From an uncultured Lachnospiraceae bacterium (GTDB taxonomy: Bacteria; Bacillota; Clostridia; Lachnospirales; Lachnospiraceae): a stretch of 64,000 nucleotides of DNA. The position numbers and the translations under genes were made by a program. The stretch spans positions 1 through 64,000 of the forward strand of contig CAKRSV010000008.1 of the NCBI GenBank assembly GCA_934401915.1, in the 5' to 3' direction. Of this stretch, positions 39,457-48,389 are shown piece by piece (the stretch's first letter is position 1; each line of letters begins with the position of its first letter). The notes under the pieces were generated by a model. The model saw only the letters and a program-made list of their open reading frames with translations, did no database searches and was not told the DNA's origin.

Positions 39457-39945
39457 TCAACTGTCAGCCTCCATACATTTCGGCAGGGCAAGCGTGCCTG
39501 TCCGCGCCACTTCCACGATGCTCACGGACTGGAGCATACTGATCAGAAGGTTGATCTTTTCCGGGACATCGCAGATCTGGATCATCAACAGATTCTTGGA
39601 CATATCTACAATCTGCGCTTTCATGATCTCACAGATTTCCATAATATCCCTGCGGTTGTTCTTGTTGTATTTGACCTTCACAAGCATAAGCTCCCGGCTG
39701 ATGCTCGCGGACTCGCTGAAAGTCTTTACCTTGATGACGTCCAGCTTCTTGTTGAGCTGCTTTTCAATCTGCTCCACGGTTCGCAGATCGCCGCTACTCA
39801 CGATCGTCATGCAGGAGATCGCCGGATCGTCCGTCTCACCCACTGCCAGACTGTCAATGTTAAAGCATCTTCTCGAGAAAAGACCTGCCACCTTGCACAA
39901 AACGCCAGAACGGTTCTCTACCAGAACGGAATATATCTTTTTCAT
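39457..39945 (-). CDS. ilvN: acetolactate synthase small subunit, first copy
   Basis: A 162-residue ACT-domain subunit that begins KKIYSVLVENRSGVLCKVAGLFSRRCFNIDSLAVGETDDP. It is related to the next gene (by eye about one third identical) but differs throughout, so the duplication is old. Valine binding to the ACT domain normally inhibits IlvB. The ATG at 39945 has GAGG seven bases before it. It follows ilvB by 18 bases. Confidence 0.92.
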   Translation of the reverse strand: MKKIYSVLVENRSGVLCKVAGLFSRRCFNIDSLAVGETDDPAISCMTIVSSGDLRTVEQIEKQLNKKLDVIKVKTFSESASISRELMLVKVKYNKNNRRDIMEICEIMKAQIVDMSKNLLMIQICDVPEKINLLISMLQSVSIVEVARTGTLALPKCMEADS

Positions 39946-39963
39946 CCTCAAACCTCACTTCCG

Positions 39964-41580
39964 CTATTTGACCAGATCCATCGGATCGATCAGACATTCC
40001 AGGAGAATGGACTCATCCTTTGCCAGAAATTCCTTTATGCACTCTCTGGCTCCCGTCATGTTCTCCAGTCTCATAAACTTCATTCCGTATGCCTGCGCCA
40101 GCTTGTCAAGCTCCGGGCTGCCGGACATATCCACCACCGAATAGTGGTCCTTGTAGGTGTAATGCTGATACTCGCGCACCATTCCAAGGAAATTGTTCTT
40201 GAGCACGATGATCTTGACCGGAACCTGATACTGTCTCATCGTCGCCAGCTCCATCATGGACATCTGGAACGATCCGTCCCCGCATACGGCGAGCACCTGT
40301 CTGCGCCGGTCAGCCAGCTTTGCTCCCATCGCGGCAGGAATGGAATACCCCATCGTACCCATACCGCCCGTTGTCAGGAACTTACCCTTTTTGACTACAT
40401 GGTAACTGCACGACCAGATCTGGTTCTGACCGACATCCGCAACATAGATGGCGTCCTCCTCCATTTCATCGGAGAGCATCTGTATAAAGCCTGCCGGATC
40501 CACATAGTCCGGATTCGGTTTCCTCACCACGTCCATCGTACTGCGGTAGCCATTCAGCGTTTTGATCCATTCCTCATGCTCTCCCGTGATCTCTTCCTTC
40601 TCGAAATCCTCAAAGATATGCTTCGCATCACCGACAAGCGGGATCGCCGCGCCTACATTCTTACCGATCTCTGCCGGATCCACATCGATATGTACCAGCA
40701 CCTTGTTTTCCGTGATCAGATCCGGCTGGTTGACTGCGCGGTCTGCCACTCTCGCGCCAACCATGATCAGCAGATCCGACTCATTCATCGCACGGTTTGC
40801 GTACGGCTTTCCGTTGTTTCCGACCATACCGTAGTACATCGGATGCTGCGTCGGCATCACGCCAATTCCCATCATGGTAGAAACCACCGGGATCCGGTAC
40901 TTCTCCGCAAACGCCCGCAGATCCTTCTCCGCCTCACTCAGAAGCACGCCGCCTCCTGCACAGATCAGCGGTCTCTCTGCCTTTGCAAGCTCCCTGACTA
41001 CCTTTTTGATCTGCACGGCGTTTCCCTTCACCGTAGGCTTGTAGGTACGCATGGAAACTGTTTCCGGGTATTTGAACCTGGAAATGACAGCGTTCTGGAT
41101 GTCGATCGGCACGTCGATCAGCACCGGCCCTTTTCTTCCGGTACTCGCGATATGGAAAGCCTCCTTGAAGATCCTCGGGATCTCATTGACATCGCGCACC
41201 AGATAGCTGTATTTGACAAAGGATTCCACCGCCCCTGTTATATCCGCCTCCTGAAACACATCGGAGCCGATCAGCTCACTGTTGACCTGTCCCGTAATGC
41301 ACACCAGCGGGATACTGTCCGCAAAAGCGGTTGCGATCCCCGTGATCACATTCGTTGCTCCGGGACCAGACGTAACCGCACACACGCCGACTTTTCCGGA
41401 CACTCTTGCCAGACCGCTGGCGGCATGCGCCGCATTCTGCTCGGTACGGATCAGGATCGTCTGGATGTCCGTATCCAGTATACTGTTATAAAAGGGACAA
41501 ATCGCCACGCCCGGATAGCCGAACACATACTCTACGCCTTCTTCCACCAGGCATCTGACCATCGCATCTGCACCTATCAT
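39964..41580 (-). CDS. ilvB: acetolactate synthase large subunit IlvB
   Basis: A 538-residue thiamine-diphosphate enzyme that makes acetolactate or acetohydroxybutyrate. The catalytic Glu lies in RTEQNAAHAASGLAR, and the cofactor motif is GDGSFQMSMMELATMRQYQVPVKIIVLKNN. The FAD-binding central domain is present. I prefer the ATG at 41580, which matches the family N-terminus, over the ATG at 41604, where the ribosome site is too close; the latter overlaps the stop of a short upstream reading frame. First gene of the ilv-leu transcript. Confidence 0.95.
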   Translation of the reverse strand: MIGADAMVRCLVEEGVEYVFGYPGVAICPFYNSILDTDIQTILIRTEQNAAHAASGLARVSGKVGVCAVTSGPGATNVITGIATAFADSIPLVCITGQVNSELIGSDVFQEADITGAVESFVKYSYLVRDVNEIPRIFKEAFHIASTGRKGPVLIDVPIDIQNAVISRFKYPETVSMRTYKPTVKGNAVQIKKVVRELAKAERPLICAGGGVLLSEAEKDLRAFAEKYRIPVVSTMMGIGVMPTQHPMYYGMVGNNGKPYANRAMNESDLLIMVGARVADRAVNQPDLITENKVLVHIDVDPAEIGKNVGAAIPLVGDAKHIFEDFEKEEITGEHEEWIKTLNGYRSTMDVVRKPNPDYVDPAGFIQMLSDEMEEDAIYVADVGQNQIWSCSYHVVKKGKFLTTGGMGTMGYSIPAAMGAKLADRRRQVLAVCGDGSFQMSMMELATMRQYQVPVKIIVLKNNFLGMVREYQHYTYKDHYSVVDMSGSPELDKLAQAYGMKFMRLENMTGARECIKEFLAKDESILLECLIDPMDLVK

Positions 41581-41600
41581 TTCCCTTTTTCTCCCTTCTG

Positions 41601-41636
41601 TCATTTCCTCTTATCCAACTTAATTGCAAAACTCAT
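41601..41636 (-). other. short reading frame upstream of ilvB
   Basis: An 11-codon frame (MSFAIKLDKRK) with GAGGAAG five bases before its ATG. Its stop overlaps the ATG at 41604 as ATGA. It has few Leu, Ile or Val codons, so classic attenuation is unlikely; it may only aid translational coupling, or be chance. Confidence 0.3.
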
Positions 41637-41680
41637 AAATCTTCCTCATATAAGTTTCGTAATTAACTGTTTTCCACTCA

Positions 41681-42127
41681 TCATTTAAAACGGTTCATCA
41701 TCTTGGCAAACGGCCCGACTGCGTCCTGCAGATCCCGGATTGCCCCGTTCAGCCCCTCAAAATCAATGTTGCTGATATCTGTAGCGGCGTCCGTGAGCGT
41801 CTGTGCATTGTCTGTCACAAATCCGTTCAGGCTCTTGCTCACCTGCGTCACTTCGTCGCTCATCGCAGAGATATTGGAAATGGCTGTATCCGCCGTCTCC
41901 AGCAGTCCCTGTGCGTCCGCCATGACTGCCTCCGCCTGTGTCAGTGCCGAGACGGCCTTCGGCACGACGAGCAGCGCCGCGATCAAAAGGATCAGGAACA
42001 TTCCCCCGGCGGCTCCCGCCAGGATCTTTGTATAAAAGAGCTGCTTCTGCGTCTTCTCCAGCAATGTTTTCATCACATCGTTCTCTGCTGTTTCTATCTT
42101 CTGGTTTTCCATGATACTGCTGTCCAT
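41681..42127 (-). CDS. hypothetical DUF948-like membrane protein
   Basis: A 148-residue protein with one membrane span (about 33-57, ILAGAAGGMFLILLIAALLVV) near the N-terminus and a long helical tail (AEAVMADAQGLLETADTAISNISAMS...) resembling DUF948 or the neck of chemoreceptors. The function is unknown. Ribosome site AGGAGG. It is 70 bases after metH and may share its transcript. Confidence 0.75.
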   Translation of the reverse strand: MDSSIMENQKIETAENDVMKTLLEKTQKQLFYTKILAGAAGGMFLILLIAALLVVPKAVSALTQAEAVMADAQGLLETADTAISNISAMSDEVTQVSKSLNGFVTDNAQTLTDAATDISNIDFEGLNGAIRDLQDAVGPFAKMMNRFK

Positions 42128-42197
42128 ACGAACCTCCTCTACTTTTCCCTGGCAGTTTTCATGCTTCCAAAGCTCTGCCGCGCGTTATCCCTTATCT

Positions 42198-44660
42198 CTA
42201 TTCCGGTATATCCAGGATCCTCTTCGTCAGCCGGACCGCCTCCGCAGCGTCCTTGGAATATCCGTCCGCACCGATCTCATCCGCATAATCCTGTGTGATG
42301 ACGGCCCCGCCTATGATGATCTTCGAATCGACCTGTTTTTCCTTTGCGTAATCAATGACATTCCTCATCTGCTGCATGGTCGTCGTCATCAGCGCCGACA
42401 ACGCGATCACCTGCGCATTGTGCTCCTTTGCCGCCTCGATGATCTTTTCCTTCGGAACATCTTTTCCAAGATCAATGACGTGGAAGCCGTAGTTTTTCAG
42501 CATAAGCGCCACCAGATTCTTGCCGATGTCATGGATGTCGCCCTCCACCGTCGCGATCACCACCGTAGGCATATCCTTGGTATCCGTGTTCGTCGCAAGC
42601 AGCGGCTCCAGATACTCGATCGACTGCTTCATCGTCTCCGCGCTCGCGATCAGCTGCGGGAGAAAATACTTTCCGCTGTCAAAGAGTGTTCCCACCTCAT
42701 TGATCGCCTTGAGGAGCACATTGTCAAGGATCTCCCGCGGATCATTTCCCTCTTCCACCGCCTGTTTCGTGTCGGCTACGATGCGCTCCTTTTTTCCTTT
42801 CATCACATCCGTATAGAGCTTATCCATGATAGAACCGGAAGACTCTGCCTTGCCCACACCTTTGGACAGTACGATCCCGGTCTCCTTCTTCGTCGTTTCG
42901 CCGGCAGCCTCCCGCTTTTCCTTCACCGCGTCCATCAGTTCAATATAGCGGATATCCGCGCCTTCTTTGTTTAACAGCAGGTCGGATGCAAAAGCGCTGC
43001 ACACCAGAAGCTCCTGAGACGGATTGGAGATTGCCATTGTCAGTCCCGCCTGGATCGCCATCGTCAAAAACGCCGCGTTTACATAGCTTCTCTCCGGCAG
43101 ACCAAAGGAGATATTGGAAAGTCCGCATATGGTTGCCAGCCCGTTTTGTTTACAGTAACGGATCGTCTCCAGCGTCTCGAGAGCCGCATTTTTGTTTGCA
43201 CCCACCGTCGCTACCAGACCGTCCACCACGATGTCTTCCTTGCGCATTCCAAGCTCCAATGCCTTATCCTTGATCTTCTCGATGATCGCGATCTTTTCTG
43301 CCAGATCCTTCGGCAGTCCCTCGTCCGAAAGCGGCAAGAGGATGAACATCGCCCCGTATTTTCTTGCGATCGGAAGAAGCGCCTCAAACTTCGCTTTTTC
43401 ATAGGATATGGAATTGATCAGCGCACGGCCGGGATATCTGCGAAGAGCCGCCTCCAGCACATCCACATGGCTGGAATCCAGCGACAGCGGAAGGTTTGAG
43501 ACGCCTGAGACTGTCTCGATCGCTCTCAGCATCATCTGTTTCTCGTCAATGCCGCTCATTCCCATGTTGACGTCCAGGATCTGCGCGCCACATTCCTCCT
43601 GCTGCTGGGCAAAGTCGGCTACCATCTCCAGCGATCCTTCGCGCAGCTCTGCCTGCAGCTTTTTCTTGCCGGTCGGGTTGATCCTCTCGCCCACGATCAT
43701 AAACGGATCGTCCAGACCAAAGGCGACCGTCGCGCGTTCGCTGGTAAGAAAACGGCTGGAAGGAGCGCTTCTTCTGACCAACGGCATCTGGGAAACCGAC
43801 TGATGAAGCGCGCGGATATAATCCGGTGTTGTCCCGCAGCATCCGCCGACGATCGAGGCTCCCGCCTCCACGACCTGACGCATCTCCCGCGCAAAGGTCT
43901 CCTCATCCATGTCGTAGACGGTGTCTCCATTTTCATCTAACGAGGGCAGTCCTGCGTTGGGTTTGGCAATGATCGGTATGGAGGTGACCTGCGCCATGCT
44001 GCGCACGACCTCCACCATCTTGTCAGGACCCGTGGAACAGTTGGTTCCCACCGCTGCTACTCCAAGGCTTTCCAGCACTACAGCCGCCGTCACAGCGTCC
44101 GTACCGTACAGCGTCCTGCCGTCCGACTCAAAGGTCATCGTCGCCATGATGGCGGCGTCCGTGACTTCTTTTGCCGCGATCACAGCCGCTCTCGTCTCCT
44201 GAAGGCTCATCATCGTCTCCACGACCAGAAGGTCTGCTCCCGCCTCCATTGCGCAGGTGATCTGATCTTTGTAGACGTCCACCAGCTCTTCAAAGTCCAG
44301 TTTTCCCATCGGCGAAAGCTGCTCGCCTGTCATCGTGATATCTGCCGCGACAAGCGCCCTGTCTCCTGCCGCCTCCCTGGAAAGCGCGACGAGCGCATGG
44401 TTCATTTCGCGCACCTGATTCTCCAGCCCGTATTCTCTGAGCTTTATCCGGTTCGCCGTAAATGTCGGCGCATACACGATGTTCGTCCCGGCGTCGATAA
44501 ACGCGCGCTGCAGCTCGATCAGCTTCTCCGGGTTTTCCAGGATCCATTTTTCCGGGCACACACCTACCGGCATTCCTTTTTTCTGAAGATTGGATCCCGT
44601 AGCCCCATCCAGAAAAATGGGATGCTCTTTTATCAGGGCTTGAAATTCTTCTCTGTTCAT
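42198..44660 (-). CDS. metH: cobalamin-dependent methionine synthase, without reactivation domain
   Basis: An 820-residue MetH. Residues about 1-290 are the homocysteine S-methyltransferase domain with zinc cysteines in GTNCSTGP and VGGCCGTTP. About 310-560 is the pterin-binding domain (FMIVGERINPTGKKKL), and about 590-820 the B12 cap and Rossmann domains with the DIHDIGKN histidine loop. The C-terminal reactivation domain (about 330 residues in E. coli) is missing, as in many clostridia, where a separate protein must reduce inactive cob(II)alamin. Ribosome site AAGGA. Confidence 0.96.
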   Translation of the reverse strand: MNREEFQALIKEHPIFLDGATGSNLQKKGMPVGVCPEKWILENPEKLIELQRAFIDAGTNIVYAPTFTANRIKLREYGLENQVREMNHALVALSREAAGDRALVAADITMTGEQLSPMGKLDFEELVDVYKDQITCAMEAGADLLVVETMMSLQETRAAVIAAKEVTDAAIMATMTFESDGRTLYGTDAVTAAVVLESLGVAAVGTNCSTGPDKMVEVVRSMAQVTSIPIIAKPNAGLPSLDENGDTVYDMDEETFAREMRQVVEAGASIVGGCCGTTPDYIRALHQSVSQMPLVRRSAPSSRFLTSERATVAFGLDDPFMIVGERINPTGKKKLQAELREGSLEMVADFAQQQEECGAQILDVNMGMSGIDEKQMMLRAIETVSGVSNLPLSLDSSHVDVLEAALRRYPGRALINSISYEKAKFEALLPIARKYGAMFILLPLSDEGLPKDLAEKIAIIEKIKDKALELGMRKEDIVVDGLVATVGANKNAALETLETIRYCKQNGLATICGLSNISFGLPERSYVNAAFLTMAIQAGLTMAISNPSQELLVCSAFASDLLLNKEGADIRYIELMDAVKEKREAAGETTKKETGIVLSKGVGKAESSGSIMDKLYTDVMKGKKERIVADTKQAVEEGNDPREILDNVLLKAINEVGTLFDSGKYFLPQLIASAETMKQSIEYLEPLLATNTDTKDMPTVVIATVEGDIHDIGKNLVALMLKNYGFHVIDLGKDVPKEKIIEAAKEHNAQVIALSALMTTTMQQMRNVIDYAKEKQVDSKIIIGGAVITQDYADEIGADGYSKDAAEAVRLTKRILDIPE

Positions 44661-44683
44661 GGTTCTTTCCTTCTGTTCTGTAT

Positions 44684-45307
44684 TTACTCCGTCTCTGCCG
44701 GCTCTTCGTAAAATACGGTGTCGTCCGTATCAAAATTGTCCTGTGAACCTTCGTCCGCCTCTCCGGCATCCGTATTTTCATCCATCGTCTGCGACTCGCT
44801 GTCTTCTTCTTTGTTCAGATAGCCTTCGCCGAGAATACTGTTGTTCTCCGTGTAGGTGACGCCTTCTCCCTCCGGGATCTCCCCGTGAAGGATCGTAATG
44901 ATGTACTGGATCCGGATATTGGCGCGGTCGTAATACTCTCTGGCTGCCTGCGCCGCGTTCTCATCGAACGTCTCGCCCTCGTACGCCTGATGGTACAGGG
45001 ATACCGCCTGTCTCATATTTTCATCTGCCTCATCCGCAAGGCTCTCAACCGCAGAAAACTGCTCCGGAACCTCCAGTTCCGCCATCCAGGTCAGCTCTGC
45101 CTGAAATTCATCCAGATATTTTAAAAGCTCGCCGGTCGCATCCCCGGACGAAGCATCGATCGAATTCATCCCTTCATTGTATGCCGCCACCTGCTCAAAA
45201 AAAATCGTCATATCCTCCTTGTAGGCGTCCAGTTCTTCATTCCGCCCGCAGGCCGTAAGCGCAAGCGCACAGAAAATACCGGCACACAACACGTTTGCTT
45301 TCCTCAA
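44684..45307 (-). CDS. hypothetical lipoprotein
   Basis: A 207-residue exported protein with lipobox LTACGR (cysteine at about residue 20). The body is helical and acidic (DEFQAELTWMAELEVPEQFSAVESLADEADENM), then a disordered Glu/Asp-rich tail. The start appears to be a TTG at 45307, eight bases after GGAGG. It precedes metH by 23 bases. I do not recognise the family, and no link to methionine synthesis is visible. Confidence 0.8.
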   Translation of the reverse strand: MRKANVLCAGIFCALALTACGRNEELDAYKEDMTIFFEQVAAYNEGMNSIDASSGDATGELLKYLDEFQAELTWMAELEVPEQFSAVESLADEADENMRQAVSLYHQAYEGETFDENAAQAAREYYDRANIRIQYIITILHGEIPEGEGVTYTENNSILGEGYLNKEEDSESQTMDENTDAGEADEGSQDNFDTDDTVFYEEPAETE

Positions 45308-45370
45308 AATCGTTTCCTCCGTTGCCTCTTTTTCTGAAAGAAATCATTCCCTCCGGGAACGCTTATTCTG

Positions 45371-45399
45371 ATGCTACCACAAAATGTTCTGCAAATCAA
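45371..45399 (-). promoter_or_regulatory. promoter of the lipoprotein-metH transcript
   Basis: TTGATT (45394-45399) and TAGCAT (45371-45376), spacing 17, leftwards. Moderate match. Confidence 0.5.
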
Positions 45400-45430
45400 G
45401 AAAACGACGGTCAATATCTTGTATTGACCG
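45399..45430 (-). terminator. terminator after upp
   Basis: GGTCAATA (45409-45416) and TATTGACC (45422-45429) with a five-base loop; a short T-rich stretch follows on the minus strand. It lies 20 bases after the upp stop. Confidence 0.7.
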
Positions 45431-45448
45431 CCGTACATATTCTTCCAG

Positions 45449-46078
45449 TTATTTGGTTCCGAAAATCCGGTCTCCCGCATCTCCCAGTCCCGGGCAGATA
45501 TAAGCGTTCTCATTCAGACAGCGATCCAGATGTCCTACATAGATCTGGATGTCCGGGTGATCCTTGTGAAGTCTCTCCAGACCTTCCGGCGCTGCGATGA
45601 TGCACATAAACTTGATATGGCGTCCGCCGTGCTGTTTGATAAAGTCAACAGCCTCCGATCCGGATCCGCCGGTCGCAAGCATCGGATCCACTACCACGAT
45701 CGTTCTCTGATCGATAGGCTCCGGGAGTTTACAGTAGTATTCGTGCGGCTCATGTGTCTCCGGGTCACGGTACAGTCCGATATGCCCCACCTTTGCGGTC
45801 GGAACAAGTGCAAGGATTCCGCCCACCATGCCAAGTCCTGCTCTCAGGATCGGAACCACCGCCAGCTTCTTGCCGGCGATCTTGGGTGACATACAGGTTT
45901 CGATCGGAGTCTTTACCTCTACATCCTCCAGCGGAAGATCCCGCAGGGCCTCATATCCCATAAGCGTTGCGATCTCCTCAATACACTTGCGGAACTCATT
46001 TGTTCCTGTGTTGATGTCTCTGATCTGTGAAATTTTGTGCTGGATCAACGGATGATCCATAATAAATACATTTTCCAT
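45449..46078 (-). CDS. upp: uracil phosphoribosyltransferase Upp
   Basis: A 209-residue salvage enzyme that makes UMP from uracil and PRPP. The PRPP loop is [16 protein letters not shown], and [17 protein letters not shown] at the end binds uracil. The start is the ATG at 46078, behind AGAGGA; an ATG at 46123 is further upstream and lacks support. It is divergent from the uracil permease gene, so import and use of uracil are encoded side by side. Confidence 0.97.
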   Translation of the reverse strand: MENVFIMDHPLIQHKISQIRDINTGTNEFRKCIEEIATLMGYEALRDLPLEDVEVKTPIETCMSPKIAGKKLAVVPILRAGLGMVGGILALVPTAKVGHIGLYRDPETHEPHEYYCKLPEPIDQRTIVVVDPMLATGGSGSEAVDFIKQHGGRHIKFMCIIAAPEGLERLHKDHPDIQIYVGHLDRCLNENAYICPGLGDAGDRIFGTK

Positions 46079-46153
46079 CTTCTGTCCTCTTTCTTTTTTG
46101 CAGCCGTAGAACCACTGTATCATATTCTCTTTCTGAATGAATCTCTATCTAAA

Positions 46154-46182
46154 ATAGTAATGTCTTATATCACCTAAGTCAA
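46154..46182 (-). promoter_or_regulatory. upp promoter
   Basis: TTGACT (46177-46182) and TACTAT (46154-46159), spacing 17, leftwards. Confidence 0.65.
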
Positions 46183-46199
46183 TATTTTCGTACAAATAA

Positions 46200-46231
46200 T
46201 TTGACAGGGATTTTGTTTTTCTATTGTCAAA
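46200..46231. promoter_or_regulatory. inverted repeat between upp and uraA
   Basis: TTTGACA (46200-46206) and TGTCAAA (46225-46231) flank 18 bases. The right arm overlaps the uraA -35. It may be a shared operator, or simply two -35-like hexamers. There is no PyrR-type attenuator in the short leader. Confidence 0.35.
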
Positions 46232-46252
46232 CGACTTCACAGTCTATATAAT
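46224..46252 (+). promoter_or_regulatory. uraA promoter
   Basis: TTGTCA (46224-46229) and TATAAT (46247-46252), spacing 17. The leader is about 38 bases and ends in AAGGAGGAG. Confidence 0.8.
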
Positions 46253-46296
46253 GCTTTTAGGTCAAAACGATCATTACATGAAGGAGGAGATTTCAC

Positions 46297-47679
46297 ATGA
46301 GTGAAAAGCACGAAGCTATCCGAGACGCCAGAAGTCTGGGCGTCCCCAAAATGCTGCTGCTCGGTCTGCAGCACATGTTTGCCATGTTCGGCGCAACGAT
46401 TCTGGTTCCGATCCTGGTAAACAACTATTTTCAGGGAGAAGGGCTATCCATTCAGGTCACCCTGTTCTTCGCCGGTATCGGCACCCTGTTTTTCCACGTT
46501 TGTTCCAAAATGAAGGTACCCGCTTTTCTGGGTTCGTCATTCGCCTTTCTCGGCGGTTTTTCCACGGTTGCCAATCTGAATACCGGTATTTTCGCTGATA
46601 TGACATACGGCGAAAAACTTCCGTATGCCTGCGGCGGTATCGTGGTAGCCGGACTTTTGTACCTGATTCTGGCTCTGATCATCAAGCTCGTAGGCGTTAA
46701 GCGCGTTATGCGTTTCCTGCCCCCTATCGTCACAGGCCCTATCATTATCTGTATCGGCCTCAGCCTGGCTCCGTCCGCCGTATCCAACGCTTCATCCAAC
46801 TGGTTCCTGGCGCTCGTAGCACTGGCTGTTATCGTGATCTTTAACATCTGGGGCAAAGGAATGTGGAAGATCATCCCGATCCTTCTCGGCGTTGTCATCT
46901 CTTACATTGTAGCCGTTGTCATGAACGCACTCGGCTTCACAAATGTAGACGGTTCGCCTATCCTTGACTTTACAAGCGTTGCATCTTCTTCGCTGGTAGG
47001 TCTTCCGCCCTTTGAGCTCTGCAAGTTCGACATTACCGCCATCCTTGTTATGGCGCCTATCGCACTCGCAACCATGATGGAGCATATCGGTGACATCTCC
47101 GCTATCTCTGCAACAGTTGGTGAGAACTACATCGAAGATCCCGGACTTCACCGCACACTGATCGGTGACGGTCTTGCAACGGCGCTCGCTGCCCTCTTTG
47201 GTGGTCCTGCCAACACTACATACGGTGAGAACACCGGCGTTCTGGAACTGAGCCACGTATACGATCCCAAGGTTATCCGTCTGGCTGCCGTATACGCTAT
47301 CGTTCTCAGCTTCATTCCAAAAATGTCCGCTGTCATCGGATCCCTTCCGACCGCGATCATCGGCGGCGTCAGTTTCATCCTTTACGGAATGATTTCCGCA
47401 ATCGGCGTCCGGAACATCGTAGAGAACAAAGTTGACTTCACCAAGTCCAGAAACCTGATCATCGCAGCCGTTATCCTTGTCTGCGGTCTTGGTTTCTCGA
47501 ACGGCGTCACCTTCACCGTATTCGGAACATCGATCACCCTTACTTCCCTTGCGATCGCAGCACTGGCCGGCATTATCTTAAATGCCATCCTGCCTGGAAA
47601 TGATTACAATTTCGGCACAAACCCGAGCGGCGATATCAACAGAGGCGTAAGTTTCAATCCTCAGAAGGAAACAAAATAA
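46297..47679 (+). CDS. uraA: uracil permease (NCS2 family)
   Basis: A 460-residue symporter of the nucleobase-cation NCS2 family with about 14 membrane spans. LGLQHMFAMFGATILVP is the family's N-terminal signature, and VMAPIALATMMEHIGDISA carries the conserved Glu needed for uracil binding. GGPANTTYGENTGVL supplies the second substrate-binding motif. The neighbour upp suggests uracil, though xanthine cannot be excluded. Single-gene transcript with its own promoter and terminator. Confidence 0.95.
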   Translation: MSEKHEAIRDARSLGVPKMLLLGLQHMFAMFGATILVPILVNNYFQGEGLSIQVTLFFAGIGTLFFHVCSKMKVPAFLGSSFAFLGGFSTVANLNTGIFADMTYGEKLPYACGGIVVAGLLYLILALIIKLVGVKRVMRFLPPIVTGPIIICIGLSLAPSAVSNASSNWFLALVALAVIVIFNIWGKGMWKIIPILLGVVISYIVAVVMNALGFTNVDGSPILDFTSVASSSLVGLPPFELCKFDITAILVMAPIALATMMEHIGDISAISATVGENYIEDPGLHRTLIGDGLATALAALFGGPANTTYGENTGVLELSHVYDPKVIRLAAVYAIVLSFIPKMSAVIGSLPTAIIGGVSFILYGMISAIGVRNIVENKVDFTKSRNLIIAAVILVCGLGFSNGVTFTVFGTSITLTSLAIAALAGIILNAILPGNDYNFGTNPSGDINRGVSFNPQKETK

Positions 47680-47700
47680 GTATTCTTCGTGATATCAGAA

Positions 47701-47739
47701 AGCGGATCGAAATGGCATACCACCTCGATCCGCTTTTTC
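47701..47739 (+). terminator. terminator after uraA
   Basis: Ten-base perfect arms (47701-47710 and 47725-47734) and five T residues. It lies 22 bases after the uraA stop and just before the end of the convergent metal-domain gene. Confidence 0.9.
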
Positions 47740-47775
47740 TGTCATATTTAGGAAATCATTCTCACAGACGACTTC

Positions 47776-47994
47776 TTAGAACTCGATCTCACAGTCCGGC
47801 TCAACCTTCTTGCAAGCCTTCAGAACTGTTTTCATAACTGTCTTTTCATCCGTTCCCTCTACAAAGGAAACCTTCATCTTCTGTGTCATAAAGCTAACGG
47901 TTGCCTCTGCAACTCCCTCGGTCTTCTGAGCCGCGTCCTGCATTTTCTCTGCACAGTTTGCACAGTCTACTTCGATGCTGTAAGTCTTTGTCAT
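47776..47994 (-). CDS. stand-alone heavy-metal-associated domain protein
   Basis: A 72-residue ferredoxin-like metal-binding (HMA) domain. The metal pair is Cys11 and Cys14 in VDCANCAEK, the pattern seen in zinc/cadmium P-type ATPases rather than the GMTCxxC of copper chaperones. The start at 47994 is nine bases after AGGAG. An ArsR regulator lies 28 bases upstream. No P-type ATPase follows; the next gene is the convergent uraA. It may be a metal chaperone or a remnant of an ATPase N-terminus. Confidence 0.85.
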   Translation of the reverse strand: MTKTYSIEVDCANCAEKMQDAAQKTEGVAEATVSFMTQKMKVSFVEGTDEKTVMKTVLKACKKVEPDCEIEF

Positions 47995-48022
47995 AATCAT
48001 TCTCTCCTATTCTTTTTCTTTT

Positions 48023-48307
48023 TTACTCTTCTACATGCTCCAGTCCCATGCTGATGATCTTTCTCACGTGGTCGTCATCCAGCGAATAAAAAATGGATTT
48101 TCCTTCCCGCCTGCACTTTACCAGTTTCGAGCTTTTCAAAATCCTGAGCTGATGGCTTACCGACGACTGGCTCAGCTGCAAACGGTCGGCGAGATCGCTC
48201 ACGCACAGCTCGCTGTCGAACATCGCATACAGGATCCGGATCCTTGTGGAATCTCCGAACACCTTAAAAAGTTCTGCCAGATCATATAACACTTCATCGT
48301 CCACCAT
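48023..48307 (-). CDS. ArsR/SmtB family metalloregulator (zinc-type alpha5 site)
   Basis: A 94-residue winged-helix repressor that releases DNA when metal binds. The recognition region is LQLSQSSVSHQLRILKSSKLV. At the C-terminus Asp78, His80, His91 and Glu94 reproduce the D-x-H-(10)-H-x-x-(H/E) zinc site of CzrA-type proteins. The alpha3 motif ELCVxD has only Cys35, so a cadmium/lead site of the CadC type is not complete. It is co-transcribed with the HMA-domain gene and has an inverted repeat in its promoter. Confidence 0.92.
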   Translation of the reverse strand: MVDDEVLYDLAELFKVFGDSTRIRILYAMFDSELCVSDLADRLQLSQSSVSHQLRILKSSKLVKCRREGKSIFYSLDDDHVRKIISMGLEHVEE

Positions 48308-48334
48308 CTGTTCACCTCATTTCATGGGCTTTTT

Positions 48335-48360
48335 AAACATATGTTTATTTGTTCATATGT
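48335..48360. promoter_or_regulatory. candidate ArsR operator
   Basis: AAACATATGTTT (palindrome, 48335-48346) and a further CATATG (48354-48359) lie directly after the -10 of the arsR promoter. Placement and A/T-rich symmetry fit an autoregulatory ArsR/SmtB operator. Confidence 0.6.
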
Positions 48361-48389
48361 ATAATATTCCATATTATATTTTCTGTCAA
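48361..48389 (-). promoter_or_regulatory. arsR promoter
   Basis: TTGACA (48384-48389) and TATTAT (48361-48366), spacing 17, leftwards. Confidence 0.8.

Noticed and set aside
48335..48360. LexA box ahead of arsR
   Set aside because: The AAACATATGTTT palindrome resembles the lexA site only partly (11 of 14 at best), and its position fits an ArsR operator better.
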